Origin: Algoriphagus machipongonensis
GTDB taxonomy: Bacteria > Bacteroidota > Bacteroidia > Cytophagales > Cyclobacteriaceae
Length of the DNA: 64,000 nt
Direction: 5' to 3'
Assembly (NCBI RefSeq): GCF_000166275.1
Contig: NZ_CM001023.1
Coordinates: 3,351,001-3,415,000 of the forward strand
The notes under the pieces are model-generated. The model saw only the letters and a program-made list of their open reading frames with translations. It did no database searches and was not told the DNA's origin. Both the position numbers and the translations under genes were made by a program. Positions 28,957-37,069 of the stretch are shown here, one piece after another. The stretch's first letter is position 1; every line of letters begins with the position of its first letter.

Positions 28957-29851
28957 ACCCACCGTAATTATTCTTTAAATCTTTTTTCAAGTTTCTAAAG
29001 ACATATTCGTGCTCTTGTTCAATCCCGATTTTTTCTAAGGGTTTCCAATAAAATCTTGGATAAAGCTCAGAGGTATATGTTGTAATTCTTGTCATTTTAG
29101 TCTGTCCCTTTTCTAATTCGTCAAAAAGATAGATTGCCTCTTTAAAACCCAGCCATTTTCTTCCAGTCAATTGATAGTCGATTACATCCATTTTCAATAG
29201 TTTGCCTCTTTCCAGCTCAGTTATCTTTTCAACTATCTTCCCACCTTCAAAATAGCATATCCTTATTCCGCCAACCTTCTCTTCTTCTAGCACACACTTT
29301 TGAGGTATTGGCAAGTCAAGTTTCATTAAGAAAGGTTTTTCCGCATCAAGTGTGTCAACAGACTTGATGGTCTCATAAACTTGAATGGGAGAATAAGGAA
29401 GAACTATCTCTGATTTGACCTCTATGATAAATTCCTCATTTTTTGTCAGTTCAGTTTCAATAAATGCAAATGTCAGAAAGAGGAAGAGGGGTAAAATTGA
29501 GCTTTTAATTAAGTTGTCTTGGTTATCCTTGTTTCGGTTCTTCTTAATCAAGTATTTCACAAATGCTCCAAGTCCAATTGCAATCAATATTAACGGCATA
29601 GCCAATAAGATACATACCATACCTTCAAGCTCTCCAGCTAAGAGTAGAATAAAAAAAATGGCAAGGGAAATAATCAGCCCCCAAAGGCTGATTGACTTGA
29701 AGGTTGATTTTCCCAATATATACCCAAGTGCAAAAGGTAAAAACACAAAAAATGAAAGTCCATATCCAATAAGTTCGAAATGCAACAATGCGAAGCCTAA
29801 TGATAAAAATATAAGACTAATTATTATTGATAGGACGAATTCTCTTTTCAT
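28955..29851 (-). CDS. Membrane protein with C-terminal SRPBCC-like domain (cassette 1)
   Basis: A 298-residue protein starting MKREFVLSII. The N-terminal 125 residues hold five hydrophobic segments and a basic loop. The C-terminal 150 residues read like a START/SRPBCC lipid-binding domain (SEIVLPYSPIQVYETIKSV, then ERGKLLKMDVIDY). The longer frame up to 29896 runs into the flanking repeat and was rejected. Boundary pair: GTTACCCACC on the left, GGTGTGTGGC (29854-29863) on the right, degenerate. Function unknown. Confidence 0.65.
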   Translation of the reverse strand: MKREFVLSIIISLIFLSLGFALLHFELIGYGLSFFVFLPFALGYILGKSTFKSISLWGLIISLAIFFILLLAGELEGMVCILLAMPLILIAIGLGAFVKYLIKKNRNKDNQDNLIKSSILPLFLFLTFAFIETELTKNEEFIIEVKSEIVLPYSPIQVYETIKSVDTLDAEKPFLMKLDLPIPQKCVLEEEKVGGIRICYFEGGKIVEKITELERGKLLKMDVIDYQLTGRKWLGFKEAIYLFDELEKGQTKMTRITTYTSELYPRFYWKPLEKIGIEQEHEYVFRNLKKDLKNNYGG

Positions 29852-29860
29852 ATGGTGTGT

Positions 29861-29929
29861 GGCTTTCAAGGCTAAGAAACGTGTCCCAAAAAGCATGTTT
29901 TCTTAGTTGTTTTTGCTGTGTGTAGTGTT
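29861..29929. repeat. attC-like repeat B
   Basis: A 69-bp repeat between cassettes 1 and 2. Its inner arms CTAAGAAACGTG (29872-29883) and CATGTTTTCTTAG (29894-29906) form an imperfect hairpin. The same arm sequences recur in repeat F, so B looks like a shortened copy of F. The outer AAC has decayed to GGC. Confidence 0.55.
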
Positions 29930-29942
29930 ATTATTTATTCTT

Positions 29943-30740
29943 TCATTTTCTGAATCTATTAAGAAATATCCACAACAATATAAACCCTATATTCAAGGTG
30001 ATGATGTAAAGTAAAATCCCTAACGGGTTAAATCCAGTTGGCTCCTCTTGAATTACCTTTTCTAGAAACAGAATTGAAGTGGATAATTTTTCTTCAGTAA
30101 ATAACTGGTTATTTGCAATGTTACTACCCCAATGGATTCCAATAGCAAAAAAAATTGTTCCAGATTTTAAAAGAGCATTTGCAAATACAAAGTGTCCAAT
30201 AACTATTGAAATTGCATAAAATATTGCTCCAAATACCCCGATGTTAAAAATGTTGTGCATGGATACAAAAACCACAACAGCAACTAAGTTGGCTATTCTC
30301 AAATTGTAGATTGAAATCAGTTTTTTGTATCCATAACTTCTGCAAATAAATTCCTGTACCGCAGCTGTTGGTAAAATCCAATAGAGATTTTTTAATATAT
30401 CCAGGTAATTAATATTTTGATGAAAAATTATTTTGTCACCTGTCAGAAAACTTTTTAAGTTATATCCAACTAACACAGCTGCTATTCCTAATATTAGCCC
30501 AAATGGCAAGTATTTTAAATTGATTCCCTTGAAGTTGAATCCTAATTCGTCAAGATTCTTCTTTTCAGTTTTATATAAAATCCAATTAGCCAATACGACT
30601 AATATTAGTCCGATGAATGGAAAAACTTCTTGTGTACCACGGGGTAGTGGCAGGAAATCTGGTAAAAATAGAGCAATGAGAATTAGAACCACAAACAGAA
30701 GCAGTCTGCTTAAATTAGGATAGGTTTTAAATAAATTCAT
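29943..30740 (-). CDS. CPBP family intramembrane metalloprotease-like protein (cassette 2)
   Basis: The 265-residue protein has about eight hydrophobic segments and the CPBP/Abi layout: motif 1 is VQEFICRSYGYKKL, motif 2 is VSMHNIFN, motif 3 is GIHWGSNI. The usual EExxxR of motif 1 reads QExxxR, so the first catalytic Glu is replaced. It may be inactive or only a distant relative. Such proteins serve in protein maturation or bacteriocin immunity and are common cassette cargo. Boundary pair GTTATTAT (29927-29934) and ATAATTAC (30749-30756). Confidence 0.82.
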   Translation of the reverse strand: MNLFKTYPNLSRLLLFVVLILIALFLPDFLPLPRGTQEVFPFIGLILVVLANWILYKTEKKNLDELGFNFKGINLKYLPFGLILGIAAVLVGYNLKSFLTGDKIIFHQNINYLDILKNLYWILPTAAVQEFICRSYGYKKLISIYNLRIANLVAVVVFVSMHNIFNIGVFGAIFYAISIVIGHFVFANALLKSGTIFFAIGIHWGSNIANNQLFTEEKLSTSILFLEKVIQEEPTGFNPLGILLYIITLNIGFILLWIFLNRFRK

Positions 30741-30753
30741 TGTCTTTTATAAT

Positions 30754-30861
30754 TACATATGACGATCAGCTAGGCAAAGTCGGCTCAGCTTATCTCAAAT
30801 GTATCGGATTCAGATGCTCTTTGCAATCAACTAAGCATGCCGAATGGGCTTAGCATCTGTT
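30754..30861. repeat. attC-like repeat C
   Basis: A 108-bp imperfect inverted repeat. Arms include GCTAGGC (30769-30775) with GCTTAGC (30848-30854) and an inner TCGGC/GCCGA pair. It begins with a degenerate TAC in place of AAC and ends with GTT at 30859-30861. Confidence 0.5.
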
Positions 30862-30871
30862 TCCACAGGTT

Positions 30872-31636
30872 CTATTTTCTTCGTTGAGCTTCCTCAATAA
30901 GCTTCCCGTTTTCATAGATGTTAAGGGTAGTTACATTTGAGCCTTTTTTTAGAAATTCATATACAACATTTTCGAAGTTCAGATAAAACATATTCTCAGC
31001 TTCTGGAAACAATTCTTTTGTCCATCCTGGCTTACCGTCATTGATATCAGTGACCCTTAAAAGTTTACCTTCGGTTTTGATGTTGACGATTCTGTCAGGT
31101 AGCACGTAATCACCCACGTATTTGCTTAGTGTCTCATCTGACAAATCGACCTCAGCAAGTGGTTGATGATCATAACTGATAATTCGAGTAAGTTTCCACT
31201 CATCATTTATCTGTTTCCAGAGAGCAGTCATTTTTCCAGAACCCACCACTTTTTCTGTTCCATTCTTAAGCTGCAAATAGAAGACATGGTTACAAAACTC
31301 CAATGCACCATAGTTGTCCATCGGATAAACTTTGAGAGATCCATCAATTAATTCTCTTCTTAGCGGTTGTCTTGTTCGCTGTTCTTTACCACAAAAAACA
31401 GCCATACCCTTCATTTCATCATCTTTTGAAGCTGTAAATCCACCTTTATCATGGAAGAACTCAAAGTCTTCTGACAAATAGGATGCATACTTTTCCAAGT
31501 CGCAAGCATTCTGAGCTGAAAAGTATATACTATCCATTTTGGCTATTTCATCATAGAGTTCACCGGATTGTTGAGAAAGACATGGTAGTCCCGTTATTGA
31601 AATTATGAGTACAGTTAACAGAAATTTCATTTTCAT
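30872..31636 (-). CDS. Secreted DUF4440/NTF2-like protein (cassette 3)
   Basis: A 254-residue protein with a signal peptide (cleavage after CLS, about residue 21). The N-terminal half fits the SnoaL/DUF4440 NTF2-like fold: EIAKMDSIYFSAQNACDLEKY, YLSEDFEFFHDKGGF and DEWKLTRIISYDH. The C-terminal 90 residues form an extra beta-rich domain with a YVGDYVLPDRIVNIK block, a pattern common to secreted Bacteroidetes proteins. No catalytic residues can be assigned. Boundary pair GTTTCCACAGG (30859-30869) and TGTGTGGTAAC (ending 31707). Confidence 0.72.
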   Translation of the reverse strand: MKMKFLLTVLIISITGLPCLSQQSGELYDEIAKMDSIYFSAQNACDLEKYASYLSEDFEFFHDKGGFTASKDDEMKGMAVFCGKEQRTRQPLRRELIDGSLKVYPMDNYGALEFCNHVFYLQLKNGTEKVVGSGKMTALWKQINDEWKLTRIISYDHQPLAEVDLSDETLSKYVGDYVLPDRIVNIKTEGKLLRVTDINDGKPGWTKELFPEAENMFYLNFENVVYEFLKKGSNVTTLNIYENGKLIEEAQRRK

Positions 31637-31704
31637 AGGATTAGGTTTCAGAGTTAAAGACCAACTAGAAAGATGAATGTTTCCGTTTGGCGTTCATGTG
31701 TGGT

Positions 31705-31828
31705 AACGGGATTCAGCTTGAAGATGGCGGGCATTTGAAAATCTTCACTACCAGCCTACTCCTAGCTTCTAAAAGATACTAAACTTTCTTTTTACTCTGA
31801 ACTGCCCACTGTCTTCCAAGGTGATGTT
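31705..31828. repeat. attC-like repeat D
   Basis: A 124-bp imperfect inverted repeat from AACGG at 31705 to ATGTTGT at 31830. Left arm CTTGAAGATGGCGGGC pairs imperfectly with right arm GCCCACTGTCTTCCAAG. It occupies part of the 379-bp interval (31637-32015) that has no intact gene; the rest of that interval is the HTH remnant described next. Confidence 0.55.
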
Positions 31829-31984
31829 GTAGCGCGTATTTCTTTTTTCCAGAGTTCAATGGTGATTTTCACCTTCCCACCTAGTCCCTTTTCCACAATT
31901 TCATAAAAGGTTTTTAGTGTTAGGTAGCTTCCATTGTTTCAACTCTTGAAATGTAGGTTATCTTTTTATCATCCAATTGCTCTT
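31829..31984 (-). pseudogene. Remnant of an XRE-type helix-turn-helix gene
   Basis: Translation of the minus strand gives QLDDKKITYISRVETMEAT, a stop, and then in another frame LTLKTFYEIVEKGLGGKVKI ending in TIEL. Together these match the C-terminal half of small XRE antitoxin-like repressors, split by a frameshift. The N-terminal half is missing. Its C-terminus abuts the left GTT boundary of cassette 4, so this may be the original cassette cargo. Confidence 0.6.
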
Positions 31985-32015
31985 ATGTTAGATCCTTTTC
32001 TCATTTTGCCTGTTT

Positions 32016-32561
32016 TCAATTTCTTAACAATCCAAAAATTAAAATCGGTAAATAACTTACTAGAATATTCAACAAAGCTAAGCCATACTTAAATCTTTGA
32101 ATTTTAGCTACTCCGATAATCAATAGACCAAAAGACCAAAGCCATAGCAAATAAATGACCCCGTAATTAAGATTTTCAAAACTTGGTTCAAGTCCGAACA
32201 CAAAAATTGAAATTTGATAAATTAGGACGAGACATAATGGGAATAACGAAAGGGAGCAAACATTTACCATTTTTCTTAGGGTGGATTTTCCTTTCCAAAT
32301 CTTTCCAAATAACTTAATAAGTCCGGGGATAATTAAGCCAAGCATCAAGAAAGATAATCCAATACCTGAAGGCAATGCTAGAAAGAAAGCCCAAACTCTT
32401 TCTCCTTCATCAAAAATAGAGGTTATATCTGGATATGCATCCAGCCCGAAAATTAAACCGATTGCTATAATTGGTAAAACCAATAATGGTTGCTTTTCTC
32501 TATCTGCTAATTCTTCAAAAGTAGCTCTAGGTTTAAGCCAAATGCTTTTGTATAAATCCAT
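32016..32561 (-). CDS. YIP1 family membrane protein (cassette 4)
   Basis: A 181-residue protein with five hydrophobic segments. It opens with the YIP1-type SIWLKPRATFEELADREK motif, typical of bacterial Yip1-domain proteins. The function is unknown. The cassette also holds the HTH remnant. Boundary pair GTTGTAGCG (31826-31834) and CGCTACAAC (32575-32583), a perfect 9-bp complement. Confidence 0.78.
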   Translation of the reverse strand: MDLYKSIWLKPRATFEELADREKQPLLVLPIIAIGLIFGLDAYPDITSIFDEGERVWAFFLALPSGIGLSFLMLGLIIPGLIKLFGKIWKGKSTLRKMVNVCSLSLFPLCLVLIYQISIFVFGLEPSFENLNYGVIYLLWLWSFGLLIIGVAKIQRFKYGLALLNILVSYLPILIFGLLRN

Positions 32562-32580
32562 ATTTTATTATATTCGCTAC

Positions 32581-32701
32581 AACGGTTTGAGTAAAATTAG
32601 TGCGGGATTACAAGGCACTTCCTTGTCCGATTTGTAGTTAATTATTTTATGTAATGACTTTCATTTCAATACTTTAGCTCGTATTTACTATAACCGATGT
32701 T
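32581..32701. repeat. attC-like repeat E
   Basis: A 121-bp repeat from AACGGTTTGAGTAAA to TTTACTATAACCGATGTT; the outer arms are complementary apart from small bulges. The middle (AAGGCACTTCCTTG) forms a second short hairpin. Confidence 0.6.
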
Positions 32702-32703
32702 GC

Positions 32704-33723
32704 TTAGTGATTTATTTTTTTTCTTTCAACTTCTTTTTTTATTCCATCTAAGTCTGGTTGAATTGTCATCCAGTTAATGTTTAATATTTCAAGTCTTTTT
32801 AAAACTTGCCAAGCAACTCTATGTGATAGAGTAAATAAACTTGGTTTTCCAATTTTTTCATTTATTAATCGCTCGTTATCAGCATTCTTTTTACAATCAA
32901 ATAAATATTTATCTAACGATTTTATTTTGCCTTCTTTATTAAAAAGATTTTCGTCAATTGAACGACCTTTAAAATAATTAATAAACAGTCCTTGTTGTGC
33001 TACCATATTATTATTCTGAAATCCTTCAACGAATATTCTTTTTAAATAAAAGTCTTCTTGACATATTTCAATTAATCTTTCTGGAATTGCCCAAATTCCA
33101 ATTTTAGAATTATCTTCTTTGTTTGGATGTTTTATTTTCTCAGTTGCAAAAAATATTGCCTTATTGGGATTAAAAGTAAAATCTAATAATCTCGTATGAA
33201 CACCATAATGTTGAGCTAAAGCTAATTCTTTTAATTGTTCTGGTTTTGGAAAATCTTTTATAAGCTCAAATGCTTTAAAATTATCATCAATTAAAGTTGA
33301 GTTAATTAATTTAAAAGAGTCATCTTCGATTTTGTACCCCAAACTATTTAAACCTCTAATGAAATTTATAAAGTCAATTAATTCAGGCAAAAAATGACCA
33401 TTTCCTGATTTTATCACATTTAAACTATTGTTTTCTTTGTTGGAATTTAAATCTCGGAATGCAGTTGGGATTAATTTCCAGTTAAAGTCTCGATGTCCTC
33501 TAAATATGTATTTTGCACCAATATTAGCATAGCTTGTCTCATTTAATTCAGAGAAAGGGTCGTTAAAACATTCAAAAAAACCATCACAGTTTTCTTCGAA
33601 GTCATAAACCCAATGAGTAATTTCATCAATCGGTTTTACACCTCGAATTATTTTTCCTAAGGGATTTATTTCAGGTTCGTGCTGAAGTCTTAATTCTATA
33701 GGTAATTCTTTTAATTGATTCAT
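32704..33723 (-). CDS. FRG domain-containing protein (cassette 5)
   Basis: The 339-residue protein shows the FRG domain: IFRGHRDFNWKLIPTAFR (around residue 75) and the second block LALAQHYGVHTRLLDFTFNP followed by AIFFATEK. FRG domains occur in accessory and defence-linked genes, with unproven enzymatic activity. I used the ATG at 33723. A GTG in the boundary (33741) is in frame but would lie inside the repeat. Boundary pair GTTGCTTAGTGA (32699-32710) and TCATTAAGCACAAC (33731-33744), complementary with a 2-nt indel. Confidence 0.87.
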   Translation of the reverse strand: MNQLKELPIELRLQHEPEINPLGKIIRGVKPIDEITHWVYDFEENCDGFFECFNDPFSELNETSYANIGAKYIFRGHRDFNWKLIPTAFRDLNSNKENNSLNVIKSGNGHFLPELIDFINFIRGLNSLGYKIEDDSFKLINSTLIDDNFKAFELIKDFPKPEQLKELALAQHYGVHTRLLDFTFNPNKAIFFATEKIKHPNKEDNSKIGIWAIPERLIEICQEDFYLKRIFVEGFQNNNMVAQQGLFINYFKGRSIDENLFNKEGKIKSLDKYLFDCKKNADNERLINEKIGKPSLFTLSHRVAWQVLKRLEILNINWMTIQPDLDGIKKEVERKKINH

Positions 33724-33741
33724 TTTTTTCTCATTAAGCAC

Positions 33742-33866
33742 AACGGTCCGCGGCTAAGAAACGTGGGGCATTTCGAAGCGATAAGCTTTTGAACTTAGAT
33801 AATGTTAGTTCGGGGGTATAACCTTATTTTTCCCACAGGCCACCCCATGTTTTCTTAGGTGCTGTT
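33742..33866. repeat. attC-like repeat F
   Basis: A 125-bp repeat. CTAAGAAACGTGGGG near the left end pairs with CCCCATGTTTTCTTAG near the right end. It shares the arms of repeat B but is complete. It starts with ACAACGG and ends with TGCTGTT. Confidence 0.65.
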
Positions 33867-33958
33867 ACAAGCAGTATCTCTTAAATATTTTTTAGCGTGT
33901 TTGGTCACAATATTTTTTTTCAATATAATCCAAGGTTCCATAATGACTATTTTCTATT

Positions 33959-34375
33959 TTATTCCCTATGAAAATATTCTCTCAATCCAAAATCCTCTGT
34001 TCTCTTCAGCCTGTGAATTTTAATTTCATCGGGTATTGAATTCCATCCATCCCTCGGAGCCTGTATATCCAATGTTTCAGGAACAGGGTAATACAAAAGA
34101 ATCGAAGAAATCGAATGCTTATCTCTACCAAACTCCGCGATAAATTTTTGCCCTTCCTTAGCGGAATAGGTGCCTTTCCAACTTGAACCCTCAATTTTTT
34201 TCCCAGCATGATAAAATTCAAATTGAACTGATGTACCCGATTTAAGCCCCGTACTAGTGCCTGTCACTTCACCAATTGTATATAATTTTTCATAGGAATC
34301 ATAATATATGTTCCATAGAACCATTCCTAATATACCCAAGACAAAGCCTAGAAGTAATTTTTGTTTATCATTCAT
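33959..34375 (-). CDS. Membrane-anchored hypothetical protein (cassette 6)
   Basis: A 138-residue protein with one N-terminal hydrophobic segment (about residues 6-24) and a beta-rich soluble part containing GEVTGTSTGLKSGTSVQFEF. This resembles small DUF3592-like proteins but the match is weak. About 95 bp of AT-rich DNA without a gene lies between its stop and the left boundary. Boundary pair GTTACAAGCAG (33864-33874) and TTGCTGGTAAC (34488-34498), 9 of 11 complementary. Confidence 0.6.
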   Translation of the reverse strand: MNDKQKLLLGFVLGILGMVLWNIYYDSYEKLYTIGEVTGTSTGLKSGTSVQFEFYHAGKKIEGSSWKGTYSAKEGQKFIAEFGRDKHSISSILLYYPVPETLDIQAPRDGWNSIPDEIKIHRLKRTEDFGLREYFHRE

Positions 34376-34515
34376 CTCAAATCATTAAGCTCTAGATTAA
34401 TTCTTATCATCTGATTTTGAGGGCTTTTTTGGTGTTTTTAAACCTTTGTAATGAATAATATTCAATTTGAGTCGAGGTTTTTGAATTTTGCTGGTAACGG
34501 TTTGGCTATGGTTTC

Positions 34516-36078
34516 GTTGCGTGAAAATCCGCGAGGATTTTCCGCCGTAAACCGAACCCGCACGAACGTACCGTTCGGTACGGGCGGGGATAGCAATGAA
34601 CTATAGTTCCCATGATATAATCTGGTTCGTTTTAAGGACAGAACCAAAAAGAATATATCATGGACACCGAAGTTTCTCCTAAGTTATTCATTGGTATTGA
34701 TGTGCACAAGCGCCAGTGGAGCGTTTGCATCATTACAGCCAATTGCCATCATAAAACCTTCAGTCAGGCACCTGATCCCAAAGCCTTGAAGTCTTACTTG
34801 GATAAGTTTTTTCCAAAATATCAGATCATTTGCTGTTATGAAGCCTGTAAGTTTGGTTTTTGGATCTATCGGGATCTAAAGAGTTTCGGATATGAATGTC
34901 TGGTGATCAATCCAGCTGATCTTCCCACTACCAATAAAGAAAGTAGTGAAAAAACCGATCCTGTGGATAGTCGCAAAATGGCCAAAGCTCTCCGTGCAGG
35001 ACTGCTGCGAGGAATCCACGTGCCTACCCTGGAAACAGAAGGTGATCGCCAGCTCTTCCGATATCGCAAAAGGCTCTGGGCAGACTTGGTTAGAGTAAAA
35101 AACAGGATCAAGGACAAACTCCTTCAAAACGGGATAGAAACACCTCCTAAATACGATAATCCTTATTGGACAAAGGATTTTCTGGACTGGCTGGCCATCG
35201 TAGAGCTCCCTTCGGACAGCAGCAGACTGGTAATGGATTTATTGCTCGATCAGTTTGAATTTACCTACCGTCACTTTTTGAAGGTCTCCATTTCTGTCCG
35301 TGCGCTACAGCGAAAATCCAAATACAAGGCAAACTCCAAGCTGCTGAGACAGATTCCCGGGATAGGTCCTTTGACAACAGTACAATTGCTCACCGAAATA
35401 GAGGATGTTAACCGTTTCAGGAATTTCAAACACTTCAACAGTTATATCGGGCTCAAACCGATGGTCCATTCCAGCGGTGAATCAGACCGAAAAGGATACA
35501 TGACTTATCGCCATCATCAGGGACTGAGAAGCTCACTGATCGAATGTGCCTGGACCACTGTCCAACGCGATCCGGTGATGCTGAATCGATACGAGGAACT
35601 ATTGCAAAGACATACCGGCAAACGAGCCATAGTTATCATAGCAAGAAAGCTCTTGTCAAGAATATATCATGTCCTAAAAACGGGTGAACCTTACCAGGTA
35701 GGATATTCAACTTAGTCCGTGGCAGAGACCATTGGATCAAGCCCATCAAAAAGCTCCAGACCTCTCAACACTGTGTGAGTCCAATAATTAGGAACTCTAT
35801 TATAGTATGGGGCTGGAGCACTTACTAAACTAACCGGAAACTGAGACCATAAATAGCATGGATCTCTGATGGAAGCATGGCTTGTATTTGATGATCGCAA
35901 GATATGGACTGATACTGTAGAAGTAAAGAACAAGGCGAGTGAACAACCCACCCGCAAGGCAGCGCTTTGTCCATTCTTGACTTCTTTCAATCAGTCCAAA
36001 AAACAGGCAATCAACTCAAAAACAGCCAAAACAAAGAAAAAATGCTAGAAAATGAACTTTTGATTATTCATGGAAGCC
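34516..36078 (+). mobile_element. IS110-family insertion sequence (ends approximate)
   Basis: A complete IS110-type transposase gene lies between about 140 bp of upstream and 365 bp of downstream non-coding DNA. Elements of this family lack long terminal inverted repeats, so the ends cannot be fixed from one copy. Upstream hairpins are GAAAATCC/GGATTTTC (about 34527-34546) and CGTACCG/CGGTACG. The element sits inside an attC-like repeat, recalling the IS1111-attC group that targets integron attC sites. Confidence 0.6.
34660..35715 (+). CDS. IS110 family transposase (DEDD, bridge RNA-guided type)
   Basis: The 351-residue protein has the N-terminal RuvC-like DEDD residues: Asp14 in GIDVHKRQW, Glu61 in CYEACKFG, Asp100 and Asp103 in KTDPVDSRK. 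The C-terminal Transposase_20 domain contains the HhH-like IPGIGPLTTVQLL and the serine region KPMVHSSGESDRKG (Ser271 or Ser272). It appears intact. IS110-family enzymes recombine DNA under guidance from a non-coding bridge RNA encoded in the element's own flank. Confidence 0.93.
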   Translation: MDTEVSPKLFIGIDVHKRQWSVCIITANCHHKTFSQAPDPKALKSYLDKFFPKYQIICCYEACKFGFWIYRDLKSFGYECLVINPADLPTTNKESSEKTDPVDSRKMAKALRAGLLRGIHVPTLETEGDRQLFRYRKRLWADLVRVKNRIKDKLLQNGIETPPKYDNPYWTKDFLDWLAIVELPSDSSRLVMDLLLDQFEFTYRHFLKVSISVRALQRKSKYKANSKLLRQIPGIGPLTTVQLLTEIEDVNRFRNFKHFNSYIGLKPMVHSSGESDRKGYMTYRHHQGLRSSLIECAWTTVQRDPVMLNRYEELLQRHTGKRAIVIIARKLLSRIYHVLKTGEPYQVGYST

Positions 36079-36081
36079 GGT
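35716..36081 (+). other. Non-coding flank of the IS110 element, candidate guide RNA region
   Basis: No credible gene occupies this 366-bp stretch between the transposase stop and the next boundary. It contains short matching blocks (CTCCAGACC/GGGGCTGGAG, GAGACCAT/ATGGATCTCT) that could fold. In the IS1111 branch the bridge RNA lies downstream of the transposase, whereas in the IS110 branch it lies upstream. The sequence alone does not say which branch this is. Confidence 0.35.
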
Positions 36082-36088
36082 GTTGTGC

Positions 36089-36571
36089 CTAGTTGTTTTT
36101 TAAATCCGTTTTATGTTTTTCCGAAAGACAGGGTTCTGCATATTCCAAAATTCCATCGTTCTCATATTCCGCTAATATTTTCTGGATTTGAGAATAATTT
36201 ACATCTTTCAAAATCTCCATTGAAAAGTACGAATCACTTAATCCTTCGCTTTTGCAATCCAGTTCTTTGAGTCTATTTCTAATGATTTCCTTGTCAAATC
36301 CTTTTTCGGTAATGACCACTAAAATTATAGAGTTCCCAGAATGTTTAGTTGTCATTTTATAGGTCAGCATTTTTTCCGATTCGTCAAATTCCGCGTAAAA
36401 TTCGTCATCTGTTGCGATTTGTGGTCCGTAGAATGGAATATTATCCAGTTTGTAAATTCCGTTATCCTTGTCAATTATTTCAGCCCACATAGTTTCAACA
36501 GTCAGTTCGTCCAGAACATTGCTGTGATATTTGAATAAAATTTTCTCGTATTTTTCGTTAGTTTCTGTCAT
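36089..36571 (-). CDS. DUF4265 domain-containing protein (cassette 7)
   Basis: The 160-residue soluble protein resembles DUF4265: LTVETMWAEIIDKDNGIYKLDNIPFYGPQIATDDEFYAEF spread over residues 23-62, followed by an ACT-like beta-alpha half. No function is known. The ATG at 36571 was chosen; a GTG at 36586 lies inside the boundary. Its stop codon TAG is formed inside the left boundary. Boundary pair GTTGTGCCTAGTTG (36082-36095) and CAATTAGGCACAAC (36576-36589), 13 of 14 complementary. Confidence 0.72.
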   Translation of the reverse strand: MTETNEKYEKILFKYHSNVLDELTVETMWAEIIDKDNGIYKLDNIPFYGPQIATDDEFYAEFDESEKMLTYKMTTKHSGNSIILVVITEKGFDKEIIRNRLKELDCKSEGLSDSYFSMEILKDVNYSQIQKILAEYENDGILEYAEPCLSEKHKTDLKNN

Positions 36572-36586
36572 TCCGCAATTAGGCAC

Positions 36587-37061
36587 AACACTTGTAGTTA
36601 CAGCACTCCCACTATCTTATTGCGTCTATATTCGCATTGTCCACAGGGGTAGGAGGTGTTGTGGAAACCAAATTAAGAATTTCGTCGATCACATCAAGCG
36701 GACTTTTAAAATAAAAAACCTAGGGACTTCAAAAAGAGGACTTGGAATGCTGATCAACCCCGAATCCCAGCAAAAAGAAAAAACATCCAGTAAAGAGTTT
36801 GACACTGAGGATGTGAAAATCTACTCCCTTAGAATCCCAACTCCCATGTTCGACAAACTCAAATATGAAATCGGCCGAGAAACCAAGCTATCGATGAGGG
36901 ATATGATTTTGAAGGCGGTGGCGGAGCATTGTGGGATTTAGCCGCTGGCTTTGCGTTTGTGGCGGACATTCTTATTCGTTAGCCGAATATAGGCCAAAAG
37001 CTAAATTGAAAAACTGGTAATGGTTTTTTAGTTAAACTGCCATATAGCAAAACCGAATGTT
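36587..37061. repeat. attC-like repeat H/I, split by an inserted segment
   Basis: The right part (from about 36965, GCGGACATTC, to GTT at 37061) is a long arm with CTGCCATATAGCAAAACCGA. The left part keeps only AACACTTGTAGTTAC at 36587. The roughly 370 bp in between carries a small gene on the + strand and no matching arm, so the left arm was replaced or interrupted. Confidence 0.45.
36747..36941 (+). CDS. Small ribbon-helix-helix-like protein
   Basis: A 64-residue protein, MLINPESQQKEKTSSKEF then VKIYSLRIPTPMFDKLKYE and KLSMRDMILKAVAEHC. A beta strand followed by two helices gives a ribbon-helix-helix pattern, as found in small DNA-binding proteins next to plasmid or transposon partition genes. 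It is the only + strand gene of the cassette region besides the transposase, and it lies in the segment that splits repeat H/I. No partner such as parA is adjacent. Confidence 0.6.
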   Translation: MLINPESQQKEKTSSKEFDTEDVKIYSLRIPTPMFDKLKYEIGRETKLSMRDMILKAVAEHCGI

Positions 37062-37069
37062 GTAGGCTG

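Larger units (their letters stand above)
34496..36084. repeat. attC-like repeat G, interrupted by an IS110-family element
   Basis: The left part begins AACGGTTTGGCTATGG at 34496. The right end is GGTGTTGTGCCT at 36080-36090. About 1.5 kb including a transposase gene lies between them. The flanking cassettes keep their own boundary pairs, so the insertion happened inside the repeat and not in a cassette body. Confidence 0.5.

Noticed and set aside
34462..34647. Small minus-strand frame over the left flank of the IS110 element
   Set aside because: It reads through repeat G and two hairpins and has no family resemblance.
36531..36746. N-terminal extension of the RHH frame
   Set aside because: It overlaps the repeat half-site and the 5' end of the DUF4265 gene; the ATG at 36747 gives the conserved part.
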